53,746 bases of DNA from a virus, in IMG/VR virus record IMGVR_UViG_3300043331_002800, positions 1 to 53,746 of that record; one strand, written 5' to 3'. Positions 24,212 to 32,537 of the stretch are shown here, in pieces (position 1 is the first letter of the stretch; every line of letters begins with the position of its first letter). The position numbers and the translations under genes were made by a program. The notes under the pieces are model-generated. The model did no database searches, had not been told where the DNA came from, and saw nothing but the letters and a program-made list of their open reading frames with translations.

Positions 24212-24775
24212 CTAGTTGACCGCGCCCTTGCCGACTTTGACCTCGGTCTCCTTGACGTACCGCGCGTAGAGCGTCGTGTTGGCCGAGAAGACCTGGGCCT
24301 GCGCCTCGGCCTCGGTGAGCTTCGGGTCGGCCGCGCGCAGTTTGGCGATCTCCGCCATCACCGTCGAGACCGCCGATCCCGCCTCCGGGCCCTTCTTGCC
24401 GTGCCCGATCTCGCCTTCGGCGATGCGCTGCGGGAAGCCGGCCGTGACCGCCTCGAAGAGCTCGCGGTTCGACAGGTACAGCTTCTCGAGCGGCTCGCGC
24501 TGCCCATCGGTGGCGCGCCCGCCGGCGACGAGCTTCTCGACGGCTTCCTTGGCATCTCGCGTGGCGATCGCCGCCTGCGCCGTCTTGTTGTCCGTCTCGA
24601 GCTTGTCGACGCGGCCGGTCAGAGCGACGTTGTCGGCCAGCAGCTTTTCGTGCGCCGCCTTGTCGGGGCGCGCGGCCAGATCGGCGCGGAGCTGCTTGAC
24701 GACCTCCAGCCCCTCGATCGCGGTCTCCGGGACCTCGATGTCCTTGTCGCCCACGCGCAGCTTGATCGTCTTCAT
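24212..24775 (-). CDS. scaffold protein from an internal in-frame start
   Basis: The ATG at 24775 (codon 277 of the protease gene) is preceded by CAGGGAGACGGAGAC, a plausible SD, and opens a 187-residue product that covers exactly the helical scaffold part. Mu makes its scaffold Z from gene I in this way, so expression of a separate scaffold is likely. It would share the C-terminus with the protease. Confidence 0.6.
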   Translation of the reverse strand: MKTIKLRVGDKDIEVPETAIEGLEVVKQLRADLAARPDKAAHEKLLADNVALTGRVDKLETDNKTAQAAIATRDAKEAVEKLVAGGRATDGQREPLEKLYLSNRELFEAVTAGFPQRIAEGEIGHGKKGPEAGSAVSTVMAEIAKLRAADPKLTEAEAQAQVFSANTTLYARYVKETEVKVGKGAVN

Positions 24776-25603
24776 GTCTCCGTCTCCCTGGGTGCGCAGC
24801 GCCTCGGCGCCGAGCGGCTGATAATCCACCACGACTTCAACCGGATCGCCGCCGAGCGTGACCTCGCCGTCGGCGCCGATCGCGTAGCTCTCCTCGAAGT
24901 ACTGCAGGCCCGCCGACGCGCTGGACTCATAGACCACGCGGTCCTCTTTGGTGGCCAGGACGTAGCAGTAGGCTCCGGTATTGGCGCTGCGCTTCCTGAG
25001 CGCGCGCTCGATGAACATGCGGCGCTGCTCATAGGAGAGGTCGGCCACGAGCGCGAGGTCGCCGATCGCCGCCGTGCGCAACATGATCGGTTCCATGCCC
25101 TGCAGGAATGGGCGATTGGTGATCGCCGCCGCGAGCAGCGTGCAGCCGATCGTCTCGCCCGTCGGCGTCGTGAAGTTGAACGCAAACTCCGGCGAGATGA
25201 ACTTGAACTCGTGGTCCCGCAGCCGTTCGGCCGCCGGCGGCGTCCACTCGACGCGTCCATAGAGCGCCGCGCCATCGTCGCGGGTCTCGAGCTCCTTGAA
25301 CCAGCCGGCCGCCTTCCCGGCCTCGGGATCCGGCGGATCGGCCGACAGATGTTCGTAGTCGACGCAGAGCTCCGTCGGCGGGACCGGATGCTTGCCGGTG
25401 GAAAAGTTCTCGACCATCTCGCGCAGCATCGCCGGCGTGATGGAGAACTTGCGGTCGCCGCGTGTGAAGGCGCCGATGACCGCGACTTGAATCCAGCTCG
25501 AGGTCGTCCCCTGGGCGAGCGCGATCGACGCGGTCGTCCGCAGATGGATCGTCCCGCCTCGCTCGAAGACGACGATCTGCCCGTTGGAGGGGAGTCTCGA
25601 CAT
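24212..25603 (-). CDS. head maturation protease with fused scaffold, Mu I-like
   Basis: A 463-residue protein. Residues 1-180 match the Mu-like prophage I protease (PF10123 type): FTRGDRKFSITPAMLREMVENF, then LCVDYEHLS and AAGWFKELE, and EFKFISPEFAFNF. Residues about 190-265 are an extra segment of unclear role. Residues from about 277 form a helical, Lys/Glu-rich scaffold (MKTIKLRVGDKDIEV, VVKQLRADLAARPDKAAHEKL). Start at 25603 overlaps the upstream stop as TGATG. It processes head proteins and guides capsid assembly. Confidence 0.85.
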   Translation of the reverse strand: MSRLPSNGQIVVFERGGTIHLRTTASIALAQGTTSSWIQVAVIGAFTRGDRKFSITPAMLREMVENFSTGKHPVPPTELCVDYEHLSADPPDPEAGKAAGWFKELETRDDGAALYGRVEWTPPAAERLRDHEFKFISPEFAFNFTTPTGETIGCTLLAAAITNRPFLQGMEPIMLRTAAIGDLALVADLSYEQRRMFIERALRKRSANTGAYCYVLATKEDRVVYESSASAGLQYFEESYAIGADGEVTLGGDPVEVVVDYQPLGAEALRTQGDGDMKTIKLRVGDKDIEVPETAIEGLEVVKQLRADLAARPDKAAHEKLLADNVALTGRVDKLETDNKTAQAAIATRDAKEAVEKLVAGGRATDGQREPLEKLYLSNRELFEAVTAGFPQRIAEGEIGHGKKGPEAGSAVSTVMAEIAKLRAADPKLTEAEAQAQVFSANTTLYARYVKETEVKVGKGAVN

Positions 25604-26085
25604 CAGAGCGTGACGATTTCCCGGACGAGGAGCGTGACGCGGCCGGTGTTGGCGGCGTTGCCACCGCCGAACTCGCCGTCGCCGGAATTATGAAGCACGA
25701 GCGCCTTGTTCACGGCCTGCGCCTCGGTCGCGATCGCGTCGATCTTCGGGAGGATATTCGTGTGGATCTTGCCGGTCTGATCAATGAAGCCGGTCGTTTC
25801 GATCGTCTGCGAGACGATGACGCCCGACCCGTCGACATACCGCACGACCAGGTTGTCGGCCGTCTCCGTGTAGGCGCCCGTCAGGTTGAGATTGATCGAT
25901 CCGTCGATCAGCACCCAGCGCCGGCCCGCGCCTGGCGCGGCGACGAGCGTGATGGGCGTGGCCCGACACGCGAGGATCTGCGCGTTGGTGAGCGGGATGG
26001 TGATCTGGCGGATCCAGGTGGAGCCGAGCCGGAGACTGCCGACCGACCCGATGCCACGCGTGAGGATACTGACCGAGTACGGCAT
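25603..26085 (-). CDS. beta-rich protein upstream of the protease gene
   Basis: A 160-residue protein rich in Thr, Val, Gly and Asn (WVLIDGSINLNLTGAYTETADNLVVRY, then TIETTGFIDQTGKIHTNILPK), likely a beta sandwich. The last residues (TGRVTLLVREIVTL) form strands too. Unrecognised; by position a minor capsid component. The stop overlaps the protease start as TGATG. Confidence 0.65.
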   Translation of the reverse strand: MPYSVSILTRGIGSVGSLRLGSTWIRQITIPLTNAQILACRATPITLVAAPGAGRRWVLIDGSINLNLTGAYTETADNLVVRYVDGSGVIVSQTIETTGFIDQTGKIHTNILPKIDAIATEAQAVNKALVLHNSGDGEFGGGNAANTGRVTLLVREIVTL

Positions 26086-26180
26086 TCGCGACCGCCTTTA
26101 AGCCTCCGGACGGGGAGACTCTGGAAAATCAGTCGCCGCTGAATGTCGCAGGTTTGCGGGCCAATGCAGCCCGGCTGATC

Positions 26181-26204
26181 ACGTGAGCGTCAATAAACTC
26201 ACGT
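26181..26204. repeat. hairpin overlapping the end of a helix-turn-helix gene
   Basis: ACGTGAG at 26181-26187 and CTCACGT at 26198-26204 pair perfectly around a 10-nt AT-rich loop. There is no U-tract. It overlaps the last base of the stop codon of the HTH gene and may stabilise that message end. The gap 26086-26203 holds no gene. Confidence 0.5.
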
Positions 26205-26425
26205 CAGCGCACGTGGTTTCGGTAGTACTCGAGCACCGAGCCGCGACGGACTTTGACGAGGCGCCCCACTTCGATGGCGGTCAATTTCTTGCGATCGATG
26301 AGCCGGCGCACGGTCTGCTCATGGACGCCGAGGATGCTCGCGACCTCTTTGACGCTCAGGAGATCTGGGCGAGTCGGTGCCCCCGCGGCCTCACGATCCA
26401 TCGCCATGTCAGTGGCGGGCGCCAT
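26204..26425 (-). CDS. MerR/excisionase-type helix-turn-helix protein
   Basis: A 73-residue protein with LLSVKEVASILGVHEQTVRRLIDRKKLTAIEVGRLVKVRRGSVLEYY, the winged HTH_17 pattern used by excisionases and small regulators. The ATG at 26425 has AGGAGGGCCGATC upstream, a strong SD, and overlaps the upstream gene by 17 nt. Its location inside the late head module is odd; it could be a late regulator or a DNA-packaging accessory. Confidence 0.75.
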   Translation of the reverse strand: MAPATDMAMDREAAGAPTRPDLLSVKEVASILGVHEQTVRRLIDRKKLTAIEVGRLVKVRRGSVLEYYRNHVR

Positions 26426-26723
26426 GGATCGGCCCTCCTGGCGCGACGATCGGGGACGGCTGCTGCGGGCCGACCGTGAGACTGATCTCGACCGGCCGGC
26501 CCGCCTCGGCTTTGACATGCAGCAGTTTGATGACGTAGATCGTCCGGCAGGCCGGGCAGACGCCGGCAACATGGCCGCCGACGATGAAGGGGACCGCGTC
26601 GCTCGGCGGCTGGCATTTGCAGCGCACAACGACGGAGGCATCGACATTGACGCCGAAGGTCTCGACCTTGGCGTCGGGTTGGAGAATCGGGAGACGGTCG
26701 TGAATCGGGATCGGTCCTGGCAT
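26409..26723 (-). CDS. zinc-ribbon-like protein after the portal gene
   Basis: A 104-residue protein with two cysteine pairs (RCKCQPP and VCPACRTIYVI) about 28 residues apart, the spacing of a small treble-clef or ribbon. The C-terminal part is beta-rich and ends Pro/Gly-rich. I start at the ATG at 26723, 10 nt after GAGGG, rather than the GTG at 26732. The role is unknown. Confidence 0.65.
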   Translation of the reverse strand: MPGPIPIHDRLPILQPDAKVETFGVNVDASVVVRCKCQPPSDAVPFIVGGHVAGVCPACRTIYVIKLLHVKAEAGRPVEISLTVGPQQPSPIVAPGGPIHGARH

Positions 26724-26747
26724 TTCGCGCACGCCCTCGCTTTCGCG

Positions 26748-29066
26748 CTACACCGTTCGGCCCTTGAGTAAAAAGAGCCATTCGCAGCGACAACTGTCGC
26801 CGACGCCCTTGTTGCCCTCGCAGCCGTGCCAGGGCACCGGATTGTTCACGTACTCCTCGGACCCGTAGGCCGTTTCGATGCCATCCCGTGCCGTGCAGGG
26901 GACGCAGGAATCCACATCAAGGAGGCACGACCAGACGCACTTCTCGATCTCGCCCCGGTGAATCTCGGCCTCGACCTTGCGGCCCAGCCCGAAGGCCTCA
27001 TTGACCTCGGCCTTGGCCGTGCCCCGCAGGCCTGCGGCGATCTCGGCCTCGAGCGTCTTCATGAGCTCGGTGCCAAGGGCCTGGCCGGTCAGCCCGCCGC
27101 GGCGCAGCCGCGTCGCCGTCTCGAGCACGCGGTTGAACCAGAGGTCATTCAACCGTTCGGCCGTGACCTTCGCCGACGTCACGAGGGCGGACGCAGCCTG
27201 GGTCGCCGTGGACGGGGTCTTCGGCTGGGGCTTGTCTTTTTTGAGGTGGAGGATGTCGCACTCGCGCGCCGACGTTGTGAGCTGGAGATCGACACCGGCG
27301 CCCTGGCGGGCGAGCTCCTGGCGCACGCGCCGGCGGCCATCCGCGAACGCGTCCTGCTGAATGGTTCGGATAGCTCGAGCGGTGAGGCCACGCTGCGGAA
27401 TCGCGATCGCGTCGGGACGCAGGTCCGTGAACGCCGAGGTGGATCGCCGGCTATCGAGCTTCACGATCTTGGCGGCGAGCTCCTCGAGCTGGACACGACG
27501 AATGGCCGTGAGGCGATGCTCGAGCTGGGTGGACGCGTAGTTGAGCGTCCGCGCGATCTGCTCCGGCTGCCGCAGGAGAAAGGTCTCGAGCGGCGTCGGT
27601 TCGCGCGCGAGCAGGCGACTGTCACCCGTCGCGCGCAATCGCTCGTCGCGTGCCTTGCCGTCCTTCGGATCGGGGTCGCGGTCCTCGACGTCACGGAGAT
27701 CGTCCGTGGCGTCGTCCTGAATGCTGGCGCGCCTGGCGCGTTCCTCGTCGGTCAGCGTCGGGAGCTTGTACTGATCGCGGAAGAAGTCCTCATCGTCGTC
27801 GGTCATCCGCAGCCCGCCGACCGCCACGAGCCGCGTCACTTGATTGACCATCGCATCGAGATCGGTATCGGCGATATTCGTGAAGATGAGCTTCGGATAG
27901 GGCCGGCCGGCCATCACGAAATTCTGATCGCAGAGTTCCCGAATCACCTGATTGGTCAGGTCCTCAGCGACGTCGTTGGCGACGAGCTCTAGCATCGAGG
28001 AGAAGACATCGGCGAGCGTCCGCGTGCGCGTCGCGCTCAGACCGTCGGCCTGGCCGGATAGGAACGTCGCGAGCACGTTCTGAATGATCATCGTCGAGTG
28101 GTAGTCGACGTCGTCCTTGAGCTTGACCCCGCCCTCGGATCCGATCATCGACATCAGGCTGAAATCGACATTCGGATGCTCGATGACATAGGCGCGTTCG
28201 TGGGAGCGCAACGCCCGCAAGGCTTTCCGGACTTGCTTCATCAGTGGTTCGTTCAGCCAGGCGTCGGTGGTGCCGATTTTGGCCTTCGGAATCCCAACGC
28301 CCCAGCGGTCGGCGCGGACGAGGCCGATCCGAAGGAGTTCCATGATCGCGAACCAATGGAAATAAGCGGAGCGCAGAATCGACCGTCCCCAGTAGTTATC
28401 ACCCTCGCGCTGATACGTGCCAACCACGCACTTGGCGGCGGGAATTTTGACCTGCTCCCAATTCCCGTCGGGCCGCGTCGCCTGCTGAACGATCGTCTCC
28501 AGTTCGAGCGTCTCCGGATCCTGATGCCATTCCCAGATCGTGTCGGCCAACCGCGGCGCGAGTTTCGCGATCCGCCAGGTGCCGCTCTCGAGGTCGTACC
28601 GCCAGACCTTTTCACAGACGGCGACGCCGAACTCGAGCCGGGACAGCAGATGCTGGAAGGTGAGGCGCCACGGGAAGCGCAGTTGCCCCTGCCCGAAGAT
28701 CGCTTCATGGCAGAACGCGGCGATACCTTCATCGGCCGGTTCGCTATCCTTCGGGACCTGCACGACTGGCGTCGAGGACAGGATCGGCGTCTTGACGATA
28801 CCGAGCGAGGCGTTGACCTGGGCGAAATTCCGCATCTGTTCGTAAATCTTGATGCCCTGAGGCGGCACGAGCTGCGCCAGGTACTCGGTGCCGGTAATCA
28901 CGCCGAGCCAGTTCTCCGTGCCGGACACCCCGATCTCTTTGGTGGCCTCGGGCGTGAGCGGCGGGCCGCCTTGCCCGTTCGGTTGCGCCCCCTTCGGCGG
29001 CGGCGACTTGCGGCGCGGCGCGGGCAGCTCGGCGGCGATGCGTCCGGGATCAGGCATGGGCGTCAA
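26748..29066 (-). CDS. portal protein (DUF935) fused to a MuF head-morphogenesis domain
   Basis: A 772-residue protein. Residues about 50-480 match the Mu gp29-like portal: ITGTEYLAQLVPPQGIKIYEQM, then LLSRLEFGVAVCEKVW, and DNYWGRSILRSAYFHWFAIMEL. Residues about 560-772 match a MuF-like domain, with a C-terminal cysteine/histidine set (DVDSCVPCTARDG, then PWHGCEG and CRCEW) that is typical of phage head morphogenesis proteins. Usually these are two genes (29 and 30 in Mu); here they are one. The start at 29066 overlaps the terminase stop as ATGA. Confidence 0.85.
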   Translation of the reverse strand: MTPMPDPGRIAAELPAPRRKSPPPKGAQPNGQGGPPLTPEATKEIGVSGTENWLGVITGTEYLAQLVPPQGIKIYEQMRNFAQVNASLGIVKTPILSSTPVVQVPKDSEPADEGIAAFCHEAIFGQGQLRFPWRLTFQHLLSRLEFGVAVCEKVWRYDLESGTWRIAKLAPRLADTIWEWHQDPETLELETIVQQATRPDGNWEQVKIPAAKCVVGTYQREGDNYWGRSILRSAYFHWFAIMELLRIGLVRADRWGVGIPKAKIGTTDAWLNEPLMKQVRKALRALRSHERAYVIEHPNVDFSLMSMIGSEGGVKLKDDVDYHSTMIIQNVLATFLSGQADGLSATRTRTLADVFSSMLELVANDVAEDLTNQVIRELCDQNFVMAGRPYPKLIFTNIADTDLDAMVNQVTRLVAVGGLRMTDDDEDFFRDQYKLPTLTDEERARRASIQDDATDDLRDVEDRDPDPKDGKARDERLRATGDSRLLAREPTPLETFLLRQPEQIARTLNYASTQLEHRLTAIRRVQLEELAAKIVKLDSRRSTSAFTDLRPDAIAIPQRGLTARAIRTIQQDAFADGRRRVRQELARQGAGVDLQLTTSARECDILHLKKDKPQPKTPSTATQAASALVTSAKVTAERLNDLWFNRVLETATRLRRGGLTGQALGTELMKTLEAEIAAGLRGTAKAEVNEAFGLGRKVEAEIHRGEIEKCVWSCLLDVDSCVPCTARDGIETAYGSEEYVNNPVPWHGCEGNKGVGDSCRCEWLFLLKGRTV

Positions 29067-31069
29067 TCCTCATCGTCGTCATCCTCCTCGCGTCCGATCA
29101 ACGAGATCGCTTCCGGCAGACGTCGTCGACGGCCGCGCCGATCCTCGGTCCACAGTTCGGGTTCGCGCCGACGCGTGCGATCGTCTCGTTCGGTGACCAC
29201 CATCGCCGAGGATGGCCGATCGACGCGCATATCGGCCGTGAGGAGCCGCCCCTGCCAGCGGGTGCGGTAGCCGTACACGAGGGCGGTGCCGGGATGACTG
29301 TGCTTGTCGTGGACCGGCTGCTGCCGGCCGGGGAGGACTTGGCCGTTTCGGTCCGTCGGCCAGCGCCAATCCGCCATCGCGTCGGCGAGGCGCAAACAGA
29401 AATTCGTTAGCGTGATGCGATCGTGGCGAACGAGCTGGCGGACGTGATCAATCCAGTCAAGCGCGGATCCGTCCTCAGGGCGCCCGGCGAACGGGACGGT
29501 GTGCAGCAGCATGGGCGGATCCGCGTGCTCCAAATATGTCTTTGGAGACGACAAGCTGAAGTCCCGCGCACGCCCTGCCGGGTCGCCAGCATGATACACC
29601 GGCAAACACCCGCGCGGGACTTCATTCTGCAGATCCGGCACGACCATCGCGCGCTTCGACCAATCGAACTCGCGGTCGATCGCCCACTTCTTCATCTCGT
29701 CTGGCGTCCACCCGCACGCTTCGAGGTACGCCGGGTACCAGACACTGGCGATGAGACGATGGTAGTACGTCCATGCCTTGTTTTTGTCGACAATCTCATC
29801 GAGCCAGCGCGTCGCCTGCAGCCCATCGGATTCCACCTGACCCAGACAGATGTAGGTTTCGTCAGAGACGCCGAAGTCCCAGAAGATCACGATCTGGTGT
29901 CGGGGATCCAGCAGCCCGGCGAGGGCGCGGCGGCGATACGCCAGATCCGCTTCGCCGGTGACGGGATCGCCGATCGGGCGCTTTGTCCGTCGATCGATCA
30001 GCTCGGCCACGTTCGTGAAGTGCCGGGCTGCGTCGTAGCCATCAAAGACACGCGCCTCGGTGGATCGCTCGTAATCGATGTCGAGCTCGCTGGCGATCTG
30101 CTCCGGGGTGTACTTCGCCTGCTCGTGCCGGTACCAGGCGCTCGTCGGCCGCGCGCCTTCCGTGCGGGGACACTTCGGCCGGTGTGCCGCGAATTGGGCG
30201 TCGGCCAGGCCCTTACCCGGTGTGGTCGTCCAGCCACAGAGACACGCGAGGTCTGCTGACTTTTCCGGGTGCCGGATCCAGTGATACGTGCGTTTCAGAA
30301 AGACGGATGGCTTCGCGTGGGCGATGCGATAGAAGACGTTGCCGTGCCCGTTGGCCGTCGAGTTCAACGCCAACCCGGTCTTGCAGGATTGCCCAAGGCC
30401 GGAAAACATCGCCTCACTGTGCTCGGCATGCGCCGCTTCATCGAAGAGCGCGCGGCGATAGCTGGGGCCGCGGGCGACTTGGCCGCCGGCGCCGGTTTCG
30501 CCCTTGACGAAACTGGCGGTGCGCGTGCTGCGGATTTCGAATTGCCGGCTCGAAAACGGATGCCAGAGAAACGGCGGCAGGCGATCATGCATGAACCGCA
30601 GTTTCCCGAGGAGCGTGATCGGGGTGGAGTGGGGCGCGTCGTCGACCTCGCGCGCGCGCATGCTGACGACCAGCATCGGTGTGTTGTGGCTGAAGAGCAG
30701 GTCGTACAGGAACGCCGCCATGTAGACCCAGGACGTGAGCATCTGCCGCGATTTCTCGGTCAGGAGATTCTGGGGCGTCTGGAGATCGGCCAGGAGCTCG
30801 CGGACGAACGGATAGGCCGGGAGCCGCCGCATGCGTGGGCCAGACGGATCGTCGGTGTGCAGCGTGAAACAGTAGTTCAACGCGAAGTAGGGCAGGCTCG
30901 AGGCGCAGCGGAGATATTCGCGAATGGCGTCCGTGGGCGTCGCGACCGCGGGGGGCGTCAATTCCCAGGGCGACGCCTCATACCTGGCCGGTTCCCAGAT
31001 GCCAGGCCGCACTTCGTACCAACCGGCTGGCGGCACCCAGACGGAGGGATCGACCGCGACCGGACTCAT
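29063..31069 (-). CDS. large terminase subunit
   Basis: A 668-residue DNA-packaging ATPase/nuclease. The Walker A-like motif is EKSRQMLTSW at 105-114, Walker B with catalytic Glu is RALFDEAAH at 206-214, and the nuclease begins with a conserved Asp at about 398 in IVIFWDFGVSDE. Between them, at about 276-300, is an inserted cysteine/histidine cluster (ACLCGW, then HRPKC). I start at the ATG at 31069 (ATGA with the upstream stop); the upstream 167-codon extension is Arg-rich shadow. Confidence 0.9.
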   Translation of the reverse strand: MSPVAVDPSVWVPPAGWYEVRPGIWEPARYEASPWELTPPAVATPTDAIREYLRCASSLPYFALNYCFTLHTDDPSGPRMRRLPAYPFVRELLADLQTPQNLLTEKSRQMLTSWVYMAAFLYDLLFSHNTPMLVVSMRAREVDDAPHSTPITLLGKLRFMHDRLPPFLWHPFSSRQFEIRSTRTASFVKGETGAGGQVARGPSYRRALFDEAAHAEHSEAMFSGLGQSCKTGLALNSTANGHGNVFYRIAHAKPSVFLKRTYHWIRHPEKSADLACLCGWTTTPGKGLADAQFAAHRPKCPRTEGARPTSAWYRHEQAKYTPEQIASELDIDYERSTEARVFDGYDAARHFTNVAELIDRRTKRPIGDPVTGEADLAYRRRALAGLLDPRHQIVIFWDFGVSDETYICLGQVESDGLQATRWLDEIVDKNKAWTYYHRLIASVWYPAYLEACGWTPDEMKKWAIDREFDWSKRAMVVPDLQNEVPRGCLPVYHAGDPAGRARDFSLSSPKTYLEHADPPMLLHTVPFAGRPEDGSALDWIDHVRQLVRHDRITLTNFCLRLADAMADWRWPTDRNGQVLPGRQQPVHDKHSHPGTALVYGYRTRWQGRLLTADMRVDRPSSAMVVTERDDRTRRREPELWTEDRRGRRRRLPEAISLIGREEDDDDED

Positions 31070-31305
31070 CGGTTGAGACGGACTAACCGACTGAACTGCC
31101 CCTCGAACGAGCGCGACGCCACGATCCGTTGAACGCCGGAGGAGACCGTCCGGTGATCGGCAGGCGACAACATACCATCCAGCGTGCGGGCGATGCGCCG
31201 GAGCACCGCGTGCACGTCCTCGATCGGCACGGACGACGGCGTCGGCCGGACGACGAGCCCCACCGTGACCGCAAGGAGGAAGTGTCGGCGACCAGAGATA
31301 GCCAT
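31066..31305 (-). CDS. small protein with Tat-like leader
   Basis: A 79-residue protein beginning MAISGRRHFLLAVTVGLVV, which resembles a twin-arginine leader (RRxFL followed by a hydrophobic core). The rest is a helical, soluble domain with no recognised family. An AGGAG SD precedes the ATG, and the stop overlaps the terminase start. The leader is nearly the same as that of the next upstream gene. Confidence 0.6.
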   Translation of the reverse strand: MAISGRRHFLLAVTVGLVVRPTPSSVPIEDVHAVLRRIARTLDGMLSPADHRTVSSGVQRIVASRSFEGQFSRLVRLNR

Positions 31306-31320
31306 TCGTCGGTCTCCTGT

Positions 31321-31509
31321 TTAGGGGCCGAATCCAGGCTCGACGTACCCGCAGGTGGTGCAGCGCAACAGAATCGTCGTCTCCAGTCGGCAGTAGACTT
31401 CCCAGTCGTGCCGATGCGTGAAGCGCCGATAGACCTCGGTCAGCCAGCGCCGAACGACGAGCGCGGCGGTCACGGCGAGGAGGAAGTGACGGCGGTGAAT
31501 GTGGCTCAC
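31321..31509 (-). CDS. small protein with Tat-like leader and a CxxC motif
   Basis: A 62-residue protein beginning MSHIHRRHFLLAVTAALVV, sharing the leader of the gene at 31066-31305 at both protein and DNA level. It then has a basic helix and a CTTCGYVEPGFGP tail with an additional Cys in the middle. The GTG start at 31509 overlaps the upstream stop as GTGA. Function unknown. Confidence 0.6.
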   Translation of the reverse strand: MSHIHRRHFLLAVTAALVVRRWLTEVYRRFTHRHDWEVYCRLETTILLRCTTCGYVEPGFGP

Positions 31510-32537
31510 GGCTGGTCTCGATAAGGGTTCTGTCGATGAAGTTCGGCGGCGTGCCGGACTTTGAGGGCATTCAAGGCCGGCCCAAACCTTGGATCACTTA
31601 GTTTTCGGTCCAAGACTTCCTTGTACATTTGCCGTTGGTCATTCGATAGACGAATCCGAAGATGAGTGCCGGCCTCGGCTGAGGCTACAAGAGGCTCCAG
31701 CACCTGTTCGATTGATAGTCTCCCACCAGCGGACAAGCACTTCACGCAGTGCGGAACCGACCAGAAGCCATCCGGATGAATCGTTGGAGAAGTTCGCTGG
31801 CGAGCGATGCGCCAGATCGAATGAACGTGTCGTTCGTCGAGAAGGGCCGTGCCGTGCACCCGCAATTCACCCGCAAGCCACAACATAGATTGGCCCGTTG
31901 TGCTCACATAGGACCTGCTGACGGCATCCAGTAGATGCTGACGGCAGAGTTCGTCGTCCTCCCACTGAACAGCGCACAATGCCGCGACGGTGACGGCCAA
32001 ACGGGCGTCATCCGTTGTTCCTCCACAGCGAAGGATTGAGTCGACTGCGGACCTGTAGATCGGATTCGACTCACGCCCCCTTAACAGGTTGATCGCAATG
32101 GCGGTTGGGCCGAGCGATGCGCAGCCATTGAAGGCTTCGATTGTTTCGGTAATCCCCTCAGAGATGTTGCCGCAGAAATCTAGGTGAATCGCATCAAACT
32201 TGCGGCCCTGCTCGGCATAACGCGCATAAATATCAGCGACATCACCACTCGTCGCTTTGACTCCTTCAATTCCAACGGCGTGCAGTGACCCGCTGATTCG
32301 TGCGGCGACCGCAACGCGACGGGTTGCCGCAACGATGTTCTCCGGCGAGTAACCACGCCGGACGAGGAACCTGGTCTCCCAAGCCATCCACTCATCCAGC
32401 AAGAGCACTCGTCGGTCTCTCATCGGAACCGACGACAGGCACCGTAACTCCTCGAGCGCGTTCCAGACCTGACGACGATAGAGGTCTTTGTCCTTGTTCT
32501 CATAGGAATCGGCCGGGACTCCTTGTCTCCTTTTCAT
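31506..32537 (-). CDS. Rossmann/methyltransferase-like accessory protein, lower G+C
   Basis: A 343-residue protein. Residues about 35-125 show a Rossmann-like series: VLLLDEWMAWETRFLVRRGYSPENIVAATRR, then GDVADIYARYAEQGRKFDAIHLDFCGN, which resembles the SAM-binding part of some phage-encoded methyltransferase-like proteins. The second half is helical. One 60-bp line checked is about 52 per cent G+C, clearly below the surrounding genes, which suggests transfer. Its start and stop both overlap neighbours by ATGA/GTGA, so it is well integrated in the operon. The substrate is unknown. Confidence 0.6.
   Translation of the reverse strand: MKRRQGVPADSYENKDKDLYRRQVWNALEELRCLSSVPMRDRRVLLLDEWMAWETRFLVRRGYSPENIVAATRRVAVAARISGSLHAVGIEGVKATSGDVADIYARYAEQGRKFDAIHLDFCGNISEGITETIEAFNGCASLGPTAIAINLLRGRESNPIYRSAVDSILRCGGTTDDARLAVTVAALCAVQWEDDELCRQHLLDAVSRSYVSTTGQSMLWLAGELRVHGTALLDERHVHSIWRIARQRTSPTIHPDGFWSVPHCVKCLSAGGRLSIEQVLEPLVASAEAGTHLRIRLSNDQRQMYKEVLDRKLSDPRFGPALNALKVRHAAELHRQNPYRDQP

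Noticed and set aside
24206-25693. 495-residue plus-strand frame opposite the protease gene
   Set aside because: It is a shadow of the Mu I-like protease, which has a clear family signature.
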